A stretch of 64,000 bases of DNA, taken from positions 1 through 64,000 of the forward strand of contig CACYXI010000018.1 in assembly GCA_902778265.1 (NCBI GenBank), written 5' to 3'. A model generated the notes under the pieces. That model saw nothing but the letters and a program-made list of their open reading frames with translations. It made no database searches and was not told the origin of the DNA. Made by a program: the position numbers and the translations under genes. The DNA is from an uncultured Bacteroidales bacterium. GTDB lineage: Bacteria; Bacteroidota; Bacteroidia; Bacteroidales; Bacteroidaceae. Below, one piece after another: positions 24,891 to 33,756 of the stretch. Within the stretch, counting starts at the first letter, position 1. Every line of letters starts with the position of its first letter.

Positions 24891-25757
24891 CTAGCACCAT
24901 TCAGGTTTACTTCTTTTATAGAGATCAACGTAGGCATGGTTATGGTGGCTGATGCGCATTTCCTCTGGAGGCAGCTGCATATAGTCACCATACATCTGGG
25001 TGAGATAGTCGTGGTAATTGCAAGGAATACAGACCTCAGTATCCTCAAATGGCTTGCAAGTAAGAGGAAATATCCACTCCTTTGGATGAATTTCCTTTTC
25101 TGCCCACGCACCTCCATAGTTTGCGATGTATGTTGAAGTAGAAAAATCGTGAGAGGTGGCAATAGCATCAAGTTTCTTGACAAGACGCTTACGGATAGTC
25201 TCTCTTCCGAAGATGAAGGCGGCAGTCTGAAATGCCATACGTCCCCACTCCTTTGGTTTGAACAGCAGAGAGAGGTATTCACCAAAGGTGAGATGCGCTA
25301 TCGTGGCATCAATCTTATTAGATGTACGCTTGAAAGTCTTCATCATGCGCGTTGCCTCTGCCTTGTCTGATGACGTGCCATCTATCGGGAATATATCGAT
25401 ATAAAGACCATAAAGGCATGGAACATTCCCTACCTCAATCAACGATGTGTTCTTATCACAAAACTTTGAAAAGAAGAAAGGATAGCCCTTCATCTCTGGT
25501 GTTGCGAGCTCATAGTGACCGAGATCTATTGTCTTGCAGAGTTGCAGGAAACGGTCATAGTCGGGGCGAGGCATAGCAACGTCTATGTCATCATCCCAAG
25601 GAATCATGCCACCATGACGCACGGCACCTATCACGGTACCGCCCACGCAGAAATATGTCAGATTATGCGCCTCACATATTTCTTTGAACCTATGAAGGCA
25701 TCCCATGAGGATGCCGTTCCATCTCTTCTTATCTTCTTCTGAAAAATTATATTCCAT
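24891..25757 (-). CDS. LicD family phosphotransferase
   Basis: The 288-residue protein has the LicD/nucleotidyltransferase signature GGTVIGAVRHGG (residues 39-50) followed by IPWDDDID (52-59), the metal-binding Asp cluster. It ends with the H-H-x-H-A-Y-V-D-L-Y segment often seen in this family. LicD proteins transfer phosphocholine or similar groups onto surface glycans. The neighbouring upstream gene is kpsF/kdsD, also linked to surface glycan synthesis, and the 74-nt gap between them is entirely a palindromic repeat. The target glycan is unknown. Confidence 0.85.
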   Translation of the reverse strand: MEYNFSEEDKKRWNGILMGCLHRFKEICEAHNLTYFCVGGTVIGAVRHGGMIPWDDDIDVAMPRPDYDRFLQLCKTIDLGHYELATPEMKGYPFFFSKFCDKNTSLIEVGNVPCLYGLYIDIFPIDGTSSDKAEATRMMKTFKRTSNKIDATIAHLTFGEYLSLLFKPKEWGRMAFQTAAFIFGRETIRKRLVKKLDAIATSHDFSTSTYIANYGGAWAEKEIHPKEWIFPLTCKPFEDTEVCIPCNYHDYLTQMYGDYMQLPPEEMRISHHNHAYVDLYKRSKPEWC

Positions 25758-25761
25758 ATTG

Positions 25762-25831
25762 TTTAGTTAGGTGTTGGGTGATGGGTGTTGGTGTATTGAG
25801 CTAACAGCTAACACCCATCACCTAACACCCA
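25762..25831. repeat. Palindromic word repeat (AACACCCATCACC type) before licD
   Basis: GGTGTTGGGTGATGGGTGTT and AACACCCATCACCTAACACC are near-perfect complements around a short centre (GTATTGAGCTAACAGC). The element fills the whole gap between licD and kpsF. It has the same architecture as the TGAAAA and AATTACG elements, but with an unrelated word. Confidence 0.85.
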
Positions 25832-26782
25832 TTAAAGCATACATCCATAGTGGTCAACAATACCGAGCAGATGCTTCTGCTTATCGGCAACGAGCACGCT
25901 GTGCACCTTATATTTCTGCATTACTGCCTGAACAGCGGTAATCTTTGTAGTTGGCAGAACAATCTTCGGTGTAGTGGTCATAATGTCACTCACTTTATGA
26001 TTAAAGAACTGCTCTTGCCAACGCTCCGTAGCGCGTCGTAGGTCACCATCGGTAATAAGTCCGATGATACGTCCCTCCTCATCGAGCGATACTCCCATAC
26101 CGAGTTTCCCACGACTAACCTCAATGATAGCCTCGCCAAGTCGCATATCAGCAGGGATAACAGGCAGGTTATCCTTGAACATCACATCCTCGGCGGTGGT
26201 GAGTAGTCGCTTACCAAGCGAGCCACCCGGATGGAAAAGCGCAAAGTCATTTGGCTTGAAGTTACGCATGTGAACGAGAGCACAAGCCAGAGCATCACCC
26301 ATCACCATCGTTGTAGTGGTAGAAGATGTAGGGGCAAGGTTGAGAGGATCGGCCTCATGGTCAACGGCAATGTTCAACAGACAGACAGAGTATTGGGCAA
26401 GCAGCGAGTCTGGATTTCCCGTAACACCGATTATTGGCACCTTACGCTCTATTAGAAGCGGAATGAAGCGAAGCAATTCGTCGGTGAGACCAGAATATGA
26501 TATTGCCATCACCACATCGTTCTTGTCAATCATTCCGAGGTCGCCGTGATAGGCGTCAAGCGGATTGAGAAAGAAGGAAGGTGTGCCAAGAGAGGCGAGC
26601 GTGGAAGCAATCTTTTCTCCCACATGACCACTCTTGCCAACGCCAGTCACAATGAGCTTACCCTTACAATTATATATCATTTCCACCGCCTTATCGAAGT
26701 TATCGTCAAGCAGCGGAATAAGGTTCAGTATGGCTTGCGCCTCATCTTTGAAGCATTTTATGGCAAAGTCCTTAATATCCAT
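25832..26782 (-). CDS. D-arabinose-5-phosphate isomerase (KpsF/GutQ/KdsD)
   Basis: This 316-residue enzyme has an N-terminal SIS sugar-isomerase domain (about 30-165; GVGKSGHVGEKIASTLASLGTPSFFLNPLDAYHGD with the substrate-binding Ser and His residues) followed by two CBS domains (about 205-316). It interconverts ribulose-5-phosphate and arabinose-5-phosphate, the first step to KDO for LPS. It has a strong promoter (26844-26875) and is the first gene of a kpsF-licD run on the minus strand. Confidence 0.93.
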   Translation of the reverse strand: MDIKDFAIKCFKDEAQAILNLIPLLDDNFDKAVEMIYNCKGKLIVTGVGKSGHVGEKIASTLASLGTPSFFLNPLDAYHGDLGMIDKNDVVMAISYSGLTDELLRFIPLLIERKVPIIGVTGNPDSLLAQYSVCLLNIAVDHEADPLNLAPTSSTTTTMVMGDALACALVHMRNFKPNDFALFHPGGSLGKRLLTTAEDVMFKDNLPVIPADMRLGEAIIEVSRGKLGMGVSLDEEGRIIGLITDGDLRRATERWQEQFFNHKVSDIMTTTPKIVLPTTKITAVQAVMQKYKVHSVLVADKQKHLLGIVDHYGCML

Positions 26783-26843
26783 AACAGATTGTGCGACCCA
26801 GCGCGAATTCCTTAAATGTTACGTTATTGATTTATATCATTTG

Positions 26844-26875
26844 CAAAGGTACAAAGAATAATCGGAATATCCAAA
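26844..26875 (-). promoter_or_regulatory. Promoter of kpsF-licD
   Basis: Minus-strand TTTG (26872-26875), exactly 20 nt, TACCTTTG (26844-26851); about 60 nt upstream of the ATG. Confidence 0.85.
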
Positions 26876-26963
26876 TTTTTCCTGTAAATCCATATAAAAC
26901 GCAAAGATGCAAAGACGTAGAGATTAATTTTGAACACGGAAAGCACAGAACAAACGAAAAAAA

Positions 26964-27600
26964 ATAATGCGATATTAAGTTATTAATGCGATATTATATG
27001 TCTCACTTCGTGAAAACATCAATTACCACGAATGTCACATTAATGTCGCATTAATTATTAAAGTTATAACCACAGATTTTGGGGATTTTAGGGATATAAA
27101 TCACGAGCGTAAGCGGGAACATCCCTTAGATCTGTGAAATCTGTGTTCAAGCAACAAACAATTAATGCGAAATTAATGTTTTATTAATGCGATATTATAC
27201 GTCCCACTTCGTGAAAACATTAATTACCACAAATATCACATTAATACCACATTAATTTTTCACCCATTCGGTGATTTCCGTGTTCAAAAAAGACGACCAC
27301 AGATTATGAGGATTTTAGGGATATAAATTACGAGCGTAAGCGAGAAAATCCCTTAGATCTGTGAAATCTGTGTTCAAGCAAAAAAATAATTAATGCGAAT
27401 TTAATGTGTTATTAATGCGATATTACATGTCTCACTTTGTGAAAACATTAATTACTACGAATATCACATTAATACCGCATAATTATTTACAGATTTACAG
27501 GTTAAAGTTATAACCACAGATTTGGGGGATTTTAGGGATATAAATCACGAGCGCAAACGAGAAAATCACTTAGATCTGTGAAATCTGTGTTCCAAAATTT
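26964..27600. repeat. Three tandem ~200-230-bp repeat units upstream of ilvE
   Basis: Units start near 26964, 27161 and 27388. Each has TTAATGCGATATTA, then a CACTTCGTGAAAACAT stretch, CACATTAAT words, and a hairpin formed by CACAGATT...GGGGATTTTAGGGATATAAAT and CCCTTAGATCTGTGAAATCTGTG. A partial fourth unit is at about 29035-29150. No frame is seen in 26876-27720, apart from a CGCAAAGATGCAAAGACG word near 26890. Confidence 0.85.
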
Positions 27601-27728
27601 TCATTGTGTGAAAGATTGGAAATGATTGTCAGTTAAAAGCAACTTGTTACTAATCTTAACCATTTCATCGGACTCGCATCAACCAAATTCATTTATTTTT
27701 GACTAAAAATGAAAAAAAAGCCTACTTT

Positions 27729-27760
27729 CTTGCAAATTCAAAAGAAAATTTATACTTTTG
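27729..27760 (+). promoter_or_regulatory. Promoter of ilvE
   Basis: CTTG (27729-27732), 20 nt, TACTTTTG (27753-27760), 40 nt before the ATG. Confidence 0.75.
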
Positions 27761-27800
27761 CATTTTGAAATTCGATATTTCATAACAAAAAAGTAACAAT

Positions 27801-28817
27801 ATGAAAGATTTAGATTGGTCAAATCTGGGGTTTGGCTACAGACCTACAGACTACAACGTTCGCTGTTACTATCGTGACGGCAAGTGGGGCGAAATCGAAG
27901 TTAGCTCCAGTGAATTCATCAACATGCACATGGCTGCTACATGTCTGCACTACGGTCAGGAGGCTTTCGAGGGCTTGAAGGCTTACCGCTGTCCAGACGG
28001 CAAGGTGCGTGTGTTCCGTACTGACGAGAATGCTGCTCGTATGCAGTCAACAAGTCGCGGAATTCTCATGCCAGAGGTTCCTACCGAGCTTTTCAATGAG
28101 ATGGTGGATAAGGTGATCCGTCTGAATCAGGACTATATCCCACCTTACGAGTCAGGTGCAACGCTCTATGTTCGTCCTCTGCTCGTTGGTACAGGCGCTC
28201 AGGTTGGCGTACACCCAGCCAAGGAGTACCTCTTCATGATCTTCGTAACTCCAGTAGGCCCTTACTTCAAGGGTGGTTTCTTCGCAAACCCATACGTCAT
28301 CGTTCGTGAGTTCGACCGTAGTGCACCTCTCGGCACAGGTATCTACAAGGTTGGTGGCAACTATGCAGCTTCCCTTCAGGCTAACGACAAGGCGCACAAG
28401 CTCGGCTATGCTTGCGAGTTCTATCTCGATGCAAAGGAGAAGAAGTATATCGACGAGGCTGGCGCTGCTAACTTCTTCGGTATCAAGAACAACACCTACA
28501 TCACTCCAAAGTCAACTTCTATCCTTCCATCCATCACCAACAAGTCACTCATGCAGTTGGCAGAGGATCTCGGTATGAAGGTTGAGCGTCGTCAGATTCC
28601 GGAAGAGGAGCTTGAGACATTCGAGGAGGCAGGTGCTTGTGGTACAGCAGCCGTTATCTCTCCAATCTCACGCATCGATGACATCGAGACTGGCAAGAGC
28701 TATGTATTTGGCGAGAAGCCAGGACCTATCTCCGAAAAGCTCTTCACCAAGCTCCGCAACATCCAGTACGGTCTGGAGCCAGACGTTCACAACTGGACTC
28801 GCGTTGTCATCGAGTAA
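27801..28817 (+). CDS. ilvE: Branched-chain amino acid aminotransferase
   Basis: A 338-residue fold-type IV PLP enzyme. The PLP Lys is probably Lys183 in GIYKVGGNYAASL. Other family features are LHYGQEAFEGLKAYR (about 51-65), YVRPLLVGTGAQVGVHP (about 122-138) and EAGACGTAAVISPI (about 277-290). It transfers amino groups between glutamate and Leu, Ile or Val. Codon use is strongly biased, consistent with high expression. It is a single gene with its own promoter, flanked by repeat DNA. Confidence 0.95.
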   Translation: MKDLDWSNLGFGYRPTDYNVRCYYRDGKWGEIEVSSSEFINMHMAATCLHYGQEAFEGLKAYRCPDGKVRVFRTDENAARMQSTSRGILMPEVPTELFNEMVDKVIRLNQDYIPPYESGATLYVRPLLVGTGAQVGVHPAKEYLFMIFVTPVGPYFKGGFFANPYVIVREFDRSAPLGTGIYKVGGNYAASLQANDKAHKLGYACEFYLDAKEKKYIDEAGAANFFGIKNNTYITPKSTSILPSITNKSLMQLAEDLGMKVERRQIPEEELETFEEAGACGTAAVISPISRIDDIETGKSYVFGEKPGPISEKLFTKLRNIQYGLEPDVHNWTRVVIE

Positions 28818-28836
28818 ATTTACCGCATCACTAATA

Positions 28837-28992
28837 AAAACGCAAAGACGCAGAGACGCAAAGTTTTCTTTTTATGAACACAGATAACACAGATTTAAGG
28901 GATTATTCGCTTACGCTCATGATTTACATCCCTAAAATCCCCAAAATCTGCGTTCGTGAAAAACCTCAGCGACTTTGCGTCTTTGCGTTTTA
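28837..28992. repeat. Inverted repeat with CGCAAAGACGC arms after ilvE
   Basis: AAAACGCAAAGACGC at 28837 and its complement GCGTCTTTGCGTTTT ending at 28992 enclose an inner inverted repeat around ACACAGATTTAAGGGATTATTCGC and the complementary CCCTAAAATCCCCAAAATCTGCG. A second right arm (GACTTTGCGTCTTTGCGTTT) ends near 29219, after a partial copy of the 27-kb tandem unit (29035-29150). The gap from here to 29400 holds no gene. Confidence 0.8.
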
Positions 28993-29408
28993 AATCTTTT
29001 ATGAACACGGAAATCACAGAACGAGCGAAAAAAAATTAATGCGATATTAATGTGTTATTAACGCGGTATTATATGTCTCACTCTGTGAGGAAAACATTAA
29101 TTATCACGAATATCACATTAATGTCACATTAATTTTTATTCGTACAGGTCGAAATTTTTCGTTCCTTTCGTGTTTTCCGTGTTCAAAATAACCTCAGCGA
29201 CTTTGCGTCTTTGCGTTTAAAATATCTATTCCGATCATCGTCGTTGATTTTCCAGGAAGTCACCCATCAGTACCGCGAGAGGCATTTTGCGAAAGAATCA
29301 GAGAGAGAAATCGCCAAAATATTTTCCGATTTTTACTTCGAATTACAAAAAAATGTTACTTTTTAGCAAAAAAGTTCTGCATTATTTCGCGATTTCAAAA
29401 AAAAATCT

Positions 29409-29416
29409 TAACTTTG
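29409..29416 (+). promoter_or_regulatory. -7 box of the large BspA-like gene; long leader follows
   Basis: TAACTTTG, with TTTC near 29385-29388 as a weak -33. The transcript would carry a leader of about 180 nt before ATG 29605. That leader is not a copy of the repeats described here. Confidence 0.65.
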
Positions 29417-29604
29417 CCTCAAAATTCGTGTTTACGATAACATAACTACAAAACAAATAGCGTTTACACCTTAGAGAATTGCGGGAAACAGAAGACTAAC
29501 AGGGAAAGGACGGCTTGCAACTTAAGAGTGTAGAGTACCCAACGACTATAACAACAACTTTTAACTCGTGCTGATTATTCAGGGATAGCTAAATCAGTCA
29601 AAGA

Positions 29605-32190
29605 ATGATTATGAACAAAACTACATGTAAAATCCTGAGCTTCATGCTCACACTCCTTATCGCAAGTGCCTCTTGGACAGGTGCTATGGCTCAGTATTAT
29701 GAGTCAAAGGATGGCAAAGGTGCACACGTCGGCAACCTATACTATCTGCTTAACAGGGACACTCATACCGCCATTGTCACAAACAGGACAATGTCAAACA
29801 TTGGTAGTGACGCTGGTAGCAACTCATATTCCGAAACCATTGTCATCCCTGAGACATTCGATGTTGAGCAAGAAACCCTTGACGAAACCGGCACGGAGGT
29901 TGTGACCTATACAGTCATTGGCATTCAGGGATATGCGTTCTTTGGCTGTACAAACCTTAAGAGCGTGAGCATCCCAAAGACAGTCACTACAATAGGTGAA
30001 CGTGCATTCGACGAAAGTAACAACCTCAAGGAAATTACTGTTGCTCCTCTGAACGCTAATTTCTACCAAGAGGATGGAGTGCTGTACAACAAGCTCAAGA
30101 CAGATCTTATTTTCTGTACAAAGACAAAGAGTGGCAAGGTTGTCGTGCCAGACGATGTTGAGAGAATTCAGGAATTCGCATTCAGTAGTTGTAATGCGAT
30201 AACAGAGGTCGTACTACCAGACGAGCTCAAGGAGATTGGCGAATTTGCATTCATGAGCTGCTCTGCCTTGGAAAAGATAAACATCCCTACTGGTTTGACG
30301 ACTCTCGGAAACAATGCTTTCAGAGATGCTACCGAATTATCTTCAAGCATCATTCTCCCTGCCACACTTACAACTTTTGGCAGCGAGGTATTCAGAAATT
30401 GCAGCAAGCTTTCAAACGTCACAATATCTGAAGGTATAACCTCAATCAGCAACTACGCTTTCAAAGACTGTCCTTCACTCAAAACTATCGAATTGCCTAC
30501 CACTCTAAGCAAGATTGGTATTGGTTCTTTTATGACCTCTGGTCTTACAAGCATCAACATCCCAGAAGGAATAACAGATATTCCAGCTTCTGCATTCTCA
30601 GAATGTAAGCTGACATCTATCAAGCTTCCAAATAGCTTGCTTACTATTAGTACAAATGCATTCTCAAGCAATGGATCTACAGTCAATAGCGTTGATATAC
30701 CAGAGTCTGTAGAATTGGTTGCCAACAACGCATTCAAAGGAACTAACGTCAAGAATTTCTACATCAACAACATTCCAAACAGAATTTCTATTGGCGCAAA
30801 CACTCCATTTAACACATCAGACACAAAGATTCACGTCTTCACCAAGCTGACTCCAACATTTGAACAGGCATCAAACTGGTCAAACTACGCAGGTCTTTTC
30901 GTTGATGACATTGATATCGAACATGTAGAATCCATCACTCTCGACAATGAGCAACTCTTTGTACTCACAAATTCAACTGGCAAGTTGAACGCTACAGTAA
31001 ATCCAAGCAACGCTCGAATCAAGGACGTTATCTACACAAGTAGCAACGAAGACATCATTCTCATTTCCAATGCTCAGACAGGCGACTTCGTTGCAGGTTC
31101 AATAGAAGGAACTGCAACCATTACTTGTACAGCAGCCGATGGTAGCGGAAAATTCGCGAAGTGCGAAGTGACAGTAAAGAAAGCATTCATACCTGCAGGA
31201 TCTGTCACCCTCAGCAAGAGCGAGAAGGACATGGAAGTTGGAGAAACATTTAAACTTACTGCAACTATTGCACCTGCAAATACCACATACAAAGAAATCA
31301 TTTGGACTTCTTCTAACGAGGATGTTGCAACTGTAAGCAACGGTAATGTTACAGCCGTAGCTCCTGGTGTGGCTACTATCACAGCAATTTCAAAAGACGG
31401 CGCAGCACGTGCAAAGTGCAAGGTGACTGTAAGAAATGCATACTTAGCACTCACTCTGCAAGATGGAGATCCTTACACAAACGATGAAGAAGCACTTGTA
31501 AAAGTGCTGACATACTCAAGAAGATTCAAGAACACAGAGTGGCAGCCTCTTTACATTCCATTCAGAATGTCATACGAAGACTGGTGCGAGAACTTTGAAG
31601 TTGCAAAATTGACGAATATACACTCATACGACACAAGCGGCGATGGCAAGATTGACTATCAGGAAATGGAGTGGATCAAGGTAAAAAGCGGGACTCTCAA
31701 GGAAAACCATCCATACCTTATCAAGGCAAAGAAATTAGACGAGAACAATGATCAGCAAATCATTGTAAATGGTGCCACAATCTACCCAGCTGCCAACAAC
31801 TCTATCCAGTGCTCATCTACAGAATACATTTACGATTTCAGAGGTGTATATGAAACAACCACAGGTCTAAGGTCTATTGGTGGCTACTTAATGGCCGGAG
31901 GTAAATTTGGAATAGCTGCAAGCGATAAATCAAAGGTAAATCCATACCGTTTCTATCTGCAGATTACAGCAAAAGATGGTCAGATCATCACTACCGCCAA
32001 CGAAGCAAAAATCATAGTTCTTGACGAGTTTGGCAACGAAGAAACAACCGCAATCAACGAGATTGAATCAAATCACTCAGATGCAACTGCGGTTTACAAT
32101 GTTAATGGTATCAAGCTGACCTCAACAAAGCAAGGTCTGAACATCGTCAAGATGGCTGATGGAACCACAAAGAAAATATTCATTAAATAA
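29605..32190 (+). CDS. Large BspA-like LRR surface protein with two BIG2 domains and T9SS-type C-terminus
   Basis: An 861-residue secreted protein: signal peptide (about 1-29; a second ATG at 29611 would remove two residues), BspA/LRR_5 repeats (about 95-415), two bacterial Ig-like BIG2 domains (about 440-528 and 530-611; note TSSNEDVATVSNGNVTAV), a C-terminal module beginning YSRRFKNTEWQPLYIPF (about 630), and a sorting-domain-like end VYNVNGIKL...GLNIVKMADGTTKKIFIK (about 828-861). The end resembles T9SS type A C-terminal domains, so export by the gld/por system at 55-62 kb is likely. A 60-residue peptide gene starts 6 nt after the stop. Confidence 0.92.
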   Translation: MIMNKTTCKILSFMLTLLIASASWTGAMAQYYESKDGKGAHVGNLYYLLNRDTHTAIVTNRTMSNIGSDAGSNSYSETIVIPETFDVEQETLDETGTEVVTYTVIGIQGYAFFGCTNLKSVSIPKTVTTIGERAFDESNNLKEITVAPLNANFYQEDGVLYNKLKTDLIFCTKTKSGKVVVPDDVERIQEFAFSSCNAITEVVLPDELKEIGEFAFMSCSALEKINIPTGLTTLGNNAFRDATELSSSIILPATLTTFGSEVFRNCSKLSNVTISEGITSISNYAFKDCPSLKTIELPTTLSKIGIGSFMTSGLTSINIPEGITDIPASAFSECKLTSIKLPNSLLTISTNAFSSNGSTVNSVDIPESVELVANNAFKGTNVKNFYINNIPNRISIGANTPFNTSDTKIHVFTKLTPTFEQASNWSNYAGLFVDDIDIEHVESITLDNEQLFVLTNSTGKLNATVNPSNARIKDVIYTSSNEDIILISNAQTGDFVAGSIEGTATITCTAADGSGKFAKCEVTVKKAFIPAGSVTLSKSEKDMEVGETFKLTATIAPANTTYKEIIWTSSNEDVATVSNGNVTAVAPGVATITAISKDGAARAKCKVTVRNAYLALTLQDGDPYTNDEEALVKVLTYSRRFKNTEWQPLYIPFRMSYEDWCENFEVAKLTNIHSYDTSGDGKIDYQEMEWIKVKSGTLKENHPYLIKAKKLDENNDQQIIVNGATIYPAANNSIQCSSTEYIYDFRGVYETTTGLRSIGGYLMAGGKFGIAASDKSKVNPYRFYLQITAKDGQIITTANEAKIIVLDEFGNEETTAINEIESNHSDATAVYNVNGIKLTSTKQGLNIVKMADGTTKKIFIK

Positions 32191-32196
32191 TACAAT

Positions 32197-32379
32197 ATGA
32201 TTAAGAAAAAATATATCGAACCAAAAATCATAATGGAACATATGATTTTAGGCAATATGCTCGAAGGAACCAGCGGAGATAGCGGAACCACAATTATCGA
32301 TCCTGATGACCCAATAGAAGAAGGTGATGCAAAAGCATTCGGCAGATTCGAATACTTCGACTACTCTGACAAGTATTAA
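32197..32379 (+). CDS. Small acidic-tailed peptide (60 aa) paired with the LRR protein
   Basis: The gene starts 6 nt after the LRR protein stop and ends 4 nt before a strong terminator, so it is the last gene of a two-gene transcript. The peptide has a basic N-terminus with KKKYIEP, a short hydrophobic patch (IIMEHMILGNML), and an acidic, Gly/Ser/aromatic-rich C-terminus (DPDDPIEEGD, FEYFDYSDKY). There is no signal peptide and no Cys. A second peptide with the same plan follows another secreted protein at 35792. I recall similar short KKxYxxP peptides in Bacteroidales genomes, but know of no assigned function. Confidence 0.7.
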   Translation: MIKKKYIEPKIIMEHMILGNMLEGTSGDSGTTIIDPDDPIEEGDAKAFGRFEYFDYSDKY

Positions 32380-32383
32380 TAAG

Positions 32384-32420
32384 ATAAGGCTACGTATTTT
32401 ATGCGTAGCCTTATTTCTTT
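32384..32420 (+). terminator. Terminator of the LRR/peptide operon
   Basis: ATAAGGCTACG and CGTAGCCTTAT form a perfect 11-bp stem followed by a T-rich tail, starting 4 nt after the peptide stop codon. Confidence 0.9.
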
Positions 32421-32655
32421 ATTAGTAGCACACACAGAGGCGCAGAGACGCAGAGTTTTTCAAAAAGAGACTTTACGCCTTCGCGTTTAATTTCTTAATC
32501 TCGAATGATGGGTGTGTATGATTTTAGTTAAATTTTAACTTTTACCTTTTTAGCATTGTGCTTAAATGATCATCCACAATTACGTGACAGGCGGGCTGAA
32601 CGTCGAAGAGGTCGGCGACCAAAGGGGAAGCCAAAGCCCAAAAGCACATAGCATG

Positions 32656-32792
32656 AGGGCGTATCAAAAGTCAAATTCATAACTTTGCAACTTTCAATCT
32701 GTAAGTCGAGTACGCTCAAAAAGTAAAGAGAAAGCCATTTTGTAACTCGAAGTAAGATTTTCAAAATGGCATTTGACTTTTGATACACCCTC
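32656..32792. mobile_element. 137-bp MITE-like element
   Basis: The termini are GAGGGCGTATCAAAAGTCAA and TTGACTTTTGATACACCCTC, complementary at 19 of 20 positions. Just inside, a second inverted section contains AGAAAGCCATTTTGTAAC and TTTTCAAAATGGC. The termini look like insertion-sequence ends, but there is no coding capacity. It interrupts a GGGC-type repeat: the left flank AAAAGCACATAGC matches the middle of the intact copy near 40208. No clear target duplication. Confidence 0.75.
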
Positions 32793-32837
32793 TTGCTATA
32801 AAAGAACTCGTCTAACTCACGTTAATATAACTTTTTT

Positions 32838-33040
32838 CAAAAGTTTTTGGCATAGGGGGGTTCACCCATACCATTTTCGTCACATAACATTCTGAAAATC
32901 AAGAAGAAAGACGAGGTGAAACTACTTATTAAAAAGCTCAACTTTTTATAGGGGGTTTCACCATACGTAAATCATTGACAATCAATACGTAAAAGCCGAT
33001 TTTAGCCGAGGGTGAAACCCTCTACCTCAAAAACTTTTTA
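32838..33040. repeat. GGTGAAACCC-word element, second copy
   Basis: Bounded by TTCAAAAGTTTTTGGCATAG and CTCAAAAACTTTTTA-type ends (inverted). It carries GGGGTTCACCC, GGTGAAAC, GGGTTTCACC and GGTGAAACCCTC words near 32858, 32916, 32954 and 33011. It is related to 8012-8366 but lacks that copy's outer 14-bp ends. Confidence 0.75.
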
Positions 33041-33240
33041 TTTTTTACATTCACACATTTTTCTTGCCTATACTCTAATCCGATTCTCCTTCGCTTCTAA
33101 TTCGCTTCTAATCCGCTTCTAATCCGTACCAAAGTCGGTGCAAGTCCCATTTTTGTATATACCCAATAGCGAACCTATGGCGAAGTGTCTTAGGAAGCAT
33201 AATAGTGGTATGGTCTTTTTGTGAAGGCGAGATTCTGGAA

Positions 33241-33508
33241 AAAAATGTTTTTTGCTTTAAACTCTACACTCTACACCAGAGAGCATATAAACAAATGATT
33301 CACAAAAAGTTACGGCGGTGTAGAGTACTATCCATCTCTACACCAACTATACATCCTATACACCACTTATTACCATTAAAGGGTGTAGAGATGTAGAGTT
33401 GGTGTAAAGTTACCTCAAACTCTACACCGCTACAATCTACTGATTTTCAAGAAATTGAGTACCATTTGGTGTAGAGTGTAGAGTTAGTCGCAAAAAACTT
33501 TTTTTGGG
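33241..33508. repeat. GGTGTAGAG-word element with same architecture
   Basis: The ends AAAAATGTTTTTTGC and GCAAAAAACTTTTTTT are inverted. Next to each end is ACTCTACACTCTACACC or its complement. The interior holds further copies of GGTGTAGAG or its complement (e.g. near 33326, 33340, 33378, 33395, 33424). A spacer CTACTGATTTTCAAGAAATT matches the GGTGAAACCC element near 8270, although the core word differs. Confidence 0.8.
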
Positions 33509-33527
33509 GCAAGAGAATAACACCTTA

Positions 33528-33756
33528 TGATTATCCGTAATTATGTGATAACGCCCTGAAGGGGCAAAAGCTACTAGCCCAGGGCAACGCCCTGTGGTAA
33601 ATTGGGGAACATGCGCCCTGCAAGGGCAAAAGCTCTAATATAATAATGCTTTTGCCCCTACAGGGCGAAATTACCAACCTACATATACCTAGGGCGATGC
33701 CCTAGGCTATGAGTTTTTGCCCCTTCGGGGCGCTATCGCGTGATTGCGAATAATCA
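33528..33756. repeat. GCCCTGAAGGGGC-type intergenic repeat, intact copy
   Basis: TGATTATCCGTAATTATGTG at the left is answered by GTGATTGCGAATAATCA at the right. In between are several hairpins: GCCCTGAAGGGGC, AGGGCAACGCCCT, AGGGCGATGCCCT and CCCCTTCGGGGC. Related copies are at 40163-40282 and, truncated, at 32567-32655. Confidence 0.8.

Noticed and set aside
26964..27600. CRISPR array
   Set aside because: Units are about 200-230 bp with internal hairpins, not 25-40-bp repeats with unique spacers, and there are no cas genes in the window.
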